From: a virus
Reading direction: 5' to 3' (one strand)
IMG/VR virus record: IMGVR_UViG_3300045049_000093
Span: 1 to 53,350 of that record
Length of the DNA: 53,350 nucleotides
The first letter of the stretch is position 1, and the number at the start of each line of letters is the position of its first letter. The notes beneath the pieces were generated by a model. The model was not told the origin of the DNA, searched no databases, and saw only the letters and a program-made list of their open reading frames with translations. The translations under genes were made by a program, and so were the position numbers. This document shows, piece after piece, positions 53,339 to 53,350 of this stretch.

Positions 53339-53350
53339 ATGGCATTAGTT
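53339..53350 (+). CDS. start of the gene that continues at position 1
   Basis: ATG GCA TTA GTT reaches the last base exactly in the frame that is open at position 1, so the product would be a 76-residue protein. It follows the preceding stop by six bases. Confidence 0.65.

Noticed and set aside
1-53350. CRISPR arrays, insertion sequences, transposases.
   Set aside because: No regularly spaced direct repeats of 20-40 bases and no transposase or integrase motifs were seen on either strand.

Overview
The window reads as a complete or nearly complete genome of a virulent, short-tailed (podovirus-type) phage of a Gram-negative bacterium. The last bases open a gene (ATG at 53339) whose reading frame continues without a break from position 1, so the two ends probably join in a circular map. 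The virion genes belong to the P22 lineage: P22-type portal, coat, gp4-like and gp10-like tail accessory proteins, and a beta-helix tailspike. I see no integrase, lysogeny repressor or RNA polymerase. Transcription probably uses host sigma70 RNA polymerase, because consensus promoters are present.

Layout. (1) About 0.5-29.3 kb, minus strand, read right to left: small virion proteins, beta-rich decoration and tail proteins, a phosphatase-fold protein, two GroES-like cochaperonins, terminase (small subunit, plus a large subunit split into ATPase and nuclease genes), tRNA-Asn, portal, scaffold, coat, tail adaptors, fibre, ejection proteins, tailspike, lysozyme and holin. One ejection-type gene carries a textbook -1 frameshift signal. 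(2) 29.3-32.4 kb: a regulatory region with a candidate small RNA on the minus strand, eight very small minus-strand genes of early host-takeover type, and divergent sigma70 promoters. (3) 32.4-36.6 kb, plus strand: a GC-rich first gene insulated by three terminators, small regulatory genes, a 250-nt structured RNA between a perfect promoter and a perfect terminator, and a secreted protein. (4) 36.6-44.4 kb: a tightly coupled operon with a phiEco32-type COOH-NH2 ligase, an Amidoligase_2 enzyme, a class II glutamine amidotransferase, a gamma-glutamylcyclotransferase fold, a GNAT protein, an ATP-grasp ligase and four to six unknown proteins. This looks like a complete peptide/amide-bond modification pathway. 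(5) 44.8-46.25 kb: a GC-rich cassette with a NADAR-family protein. (6) 46.3-53.35 kb: an acidic protein, Toprim primase, DnaB/RecA-type helicase, family A DNA polymerase and small genes, running on through the junction to a SLOG/DUF2493 protein.

How it fits together. Early minus-strand genes would be made from the 31.9-kb promoter and the plus-arm genes from the 32.2-kb and 34.6-kb promoters. Host polymerase and ribosomes would be used, with primase, helicase and polymerase replicating the DNA. The structural arm then builds a P22-like capsid, perhaps folded with the help of the phage cochaperonins. The amidoligase operon is the most unusual metabolic content. Its substrate cannot be read from sequence: candidates are a phage or host protein, a glutathione-like peptide, or the cell wall.
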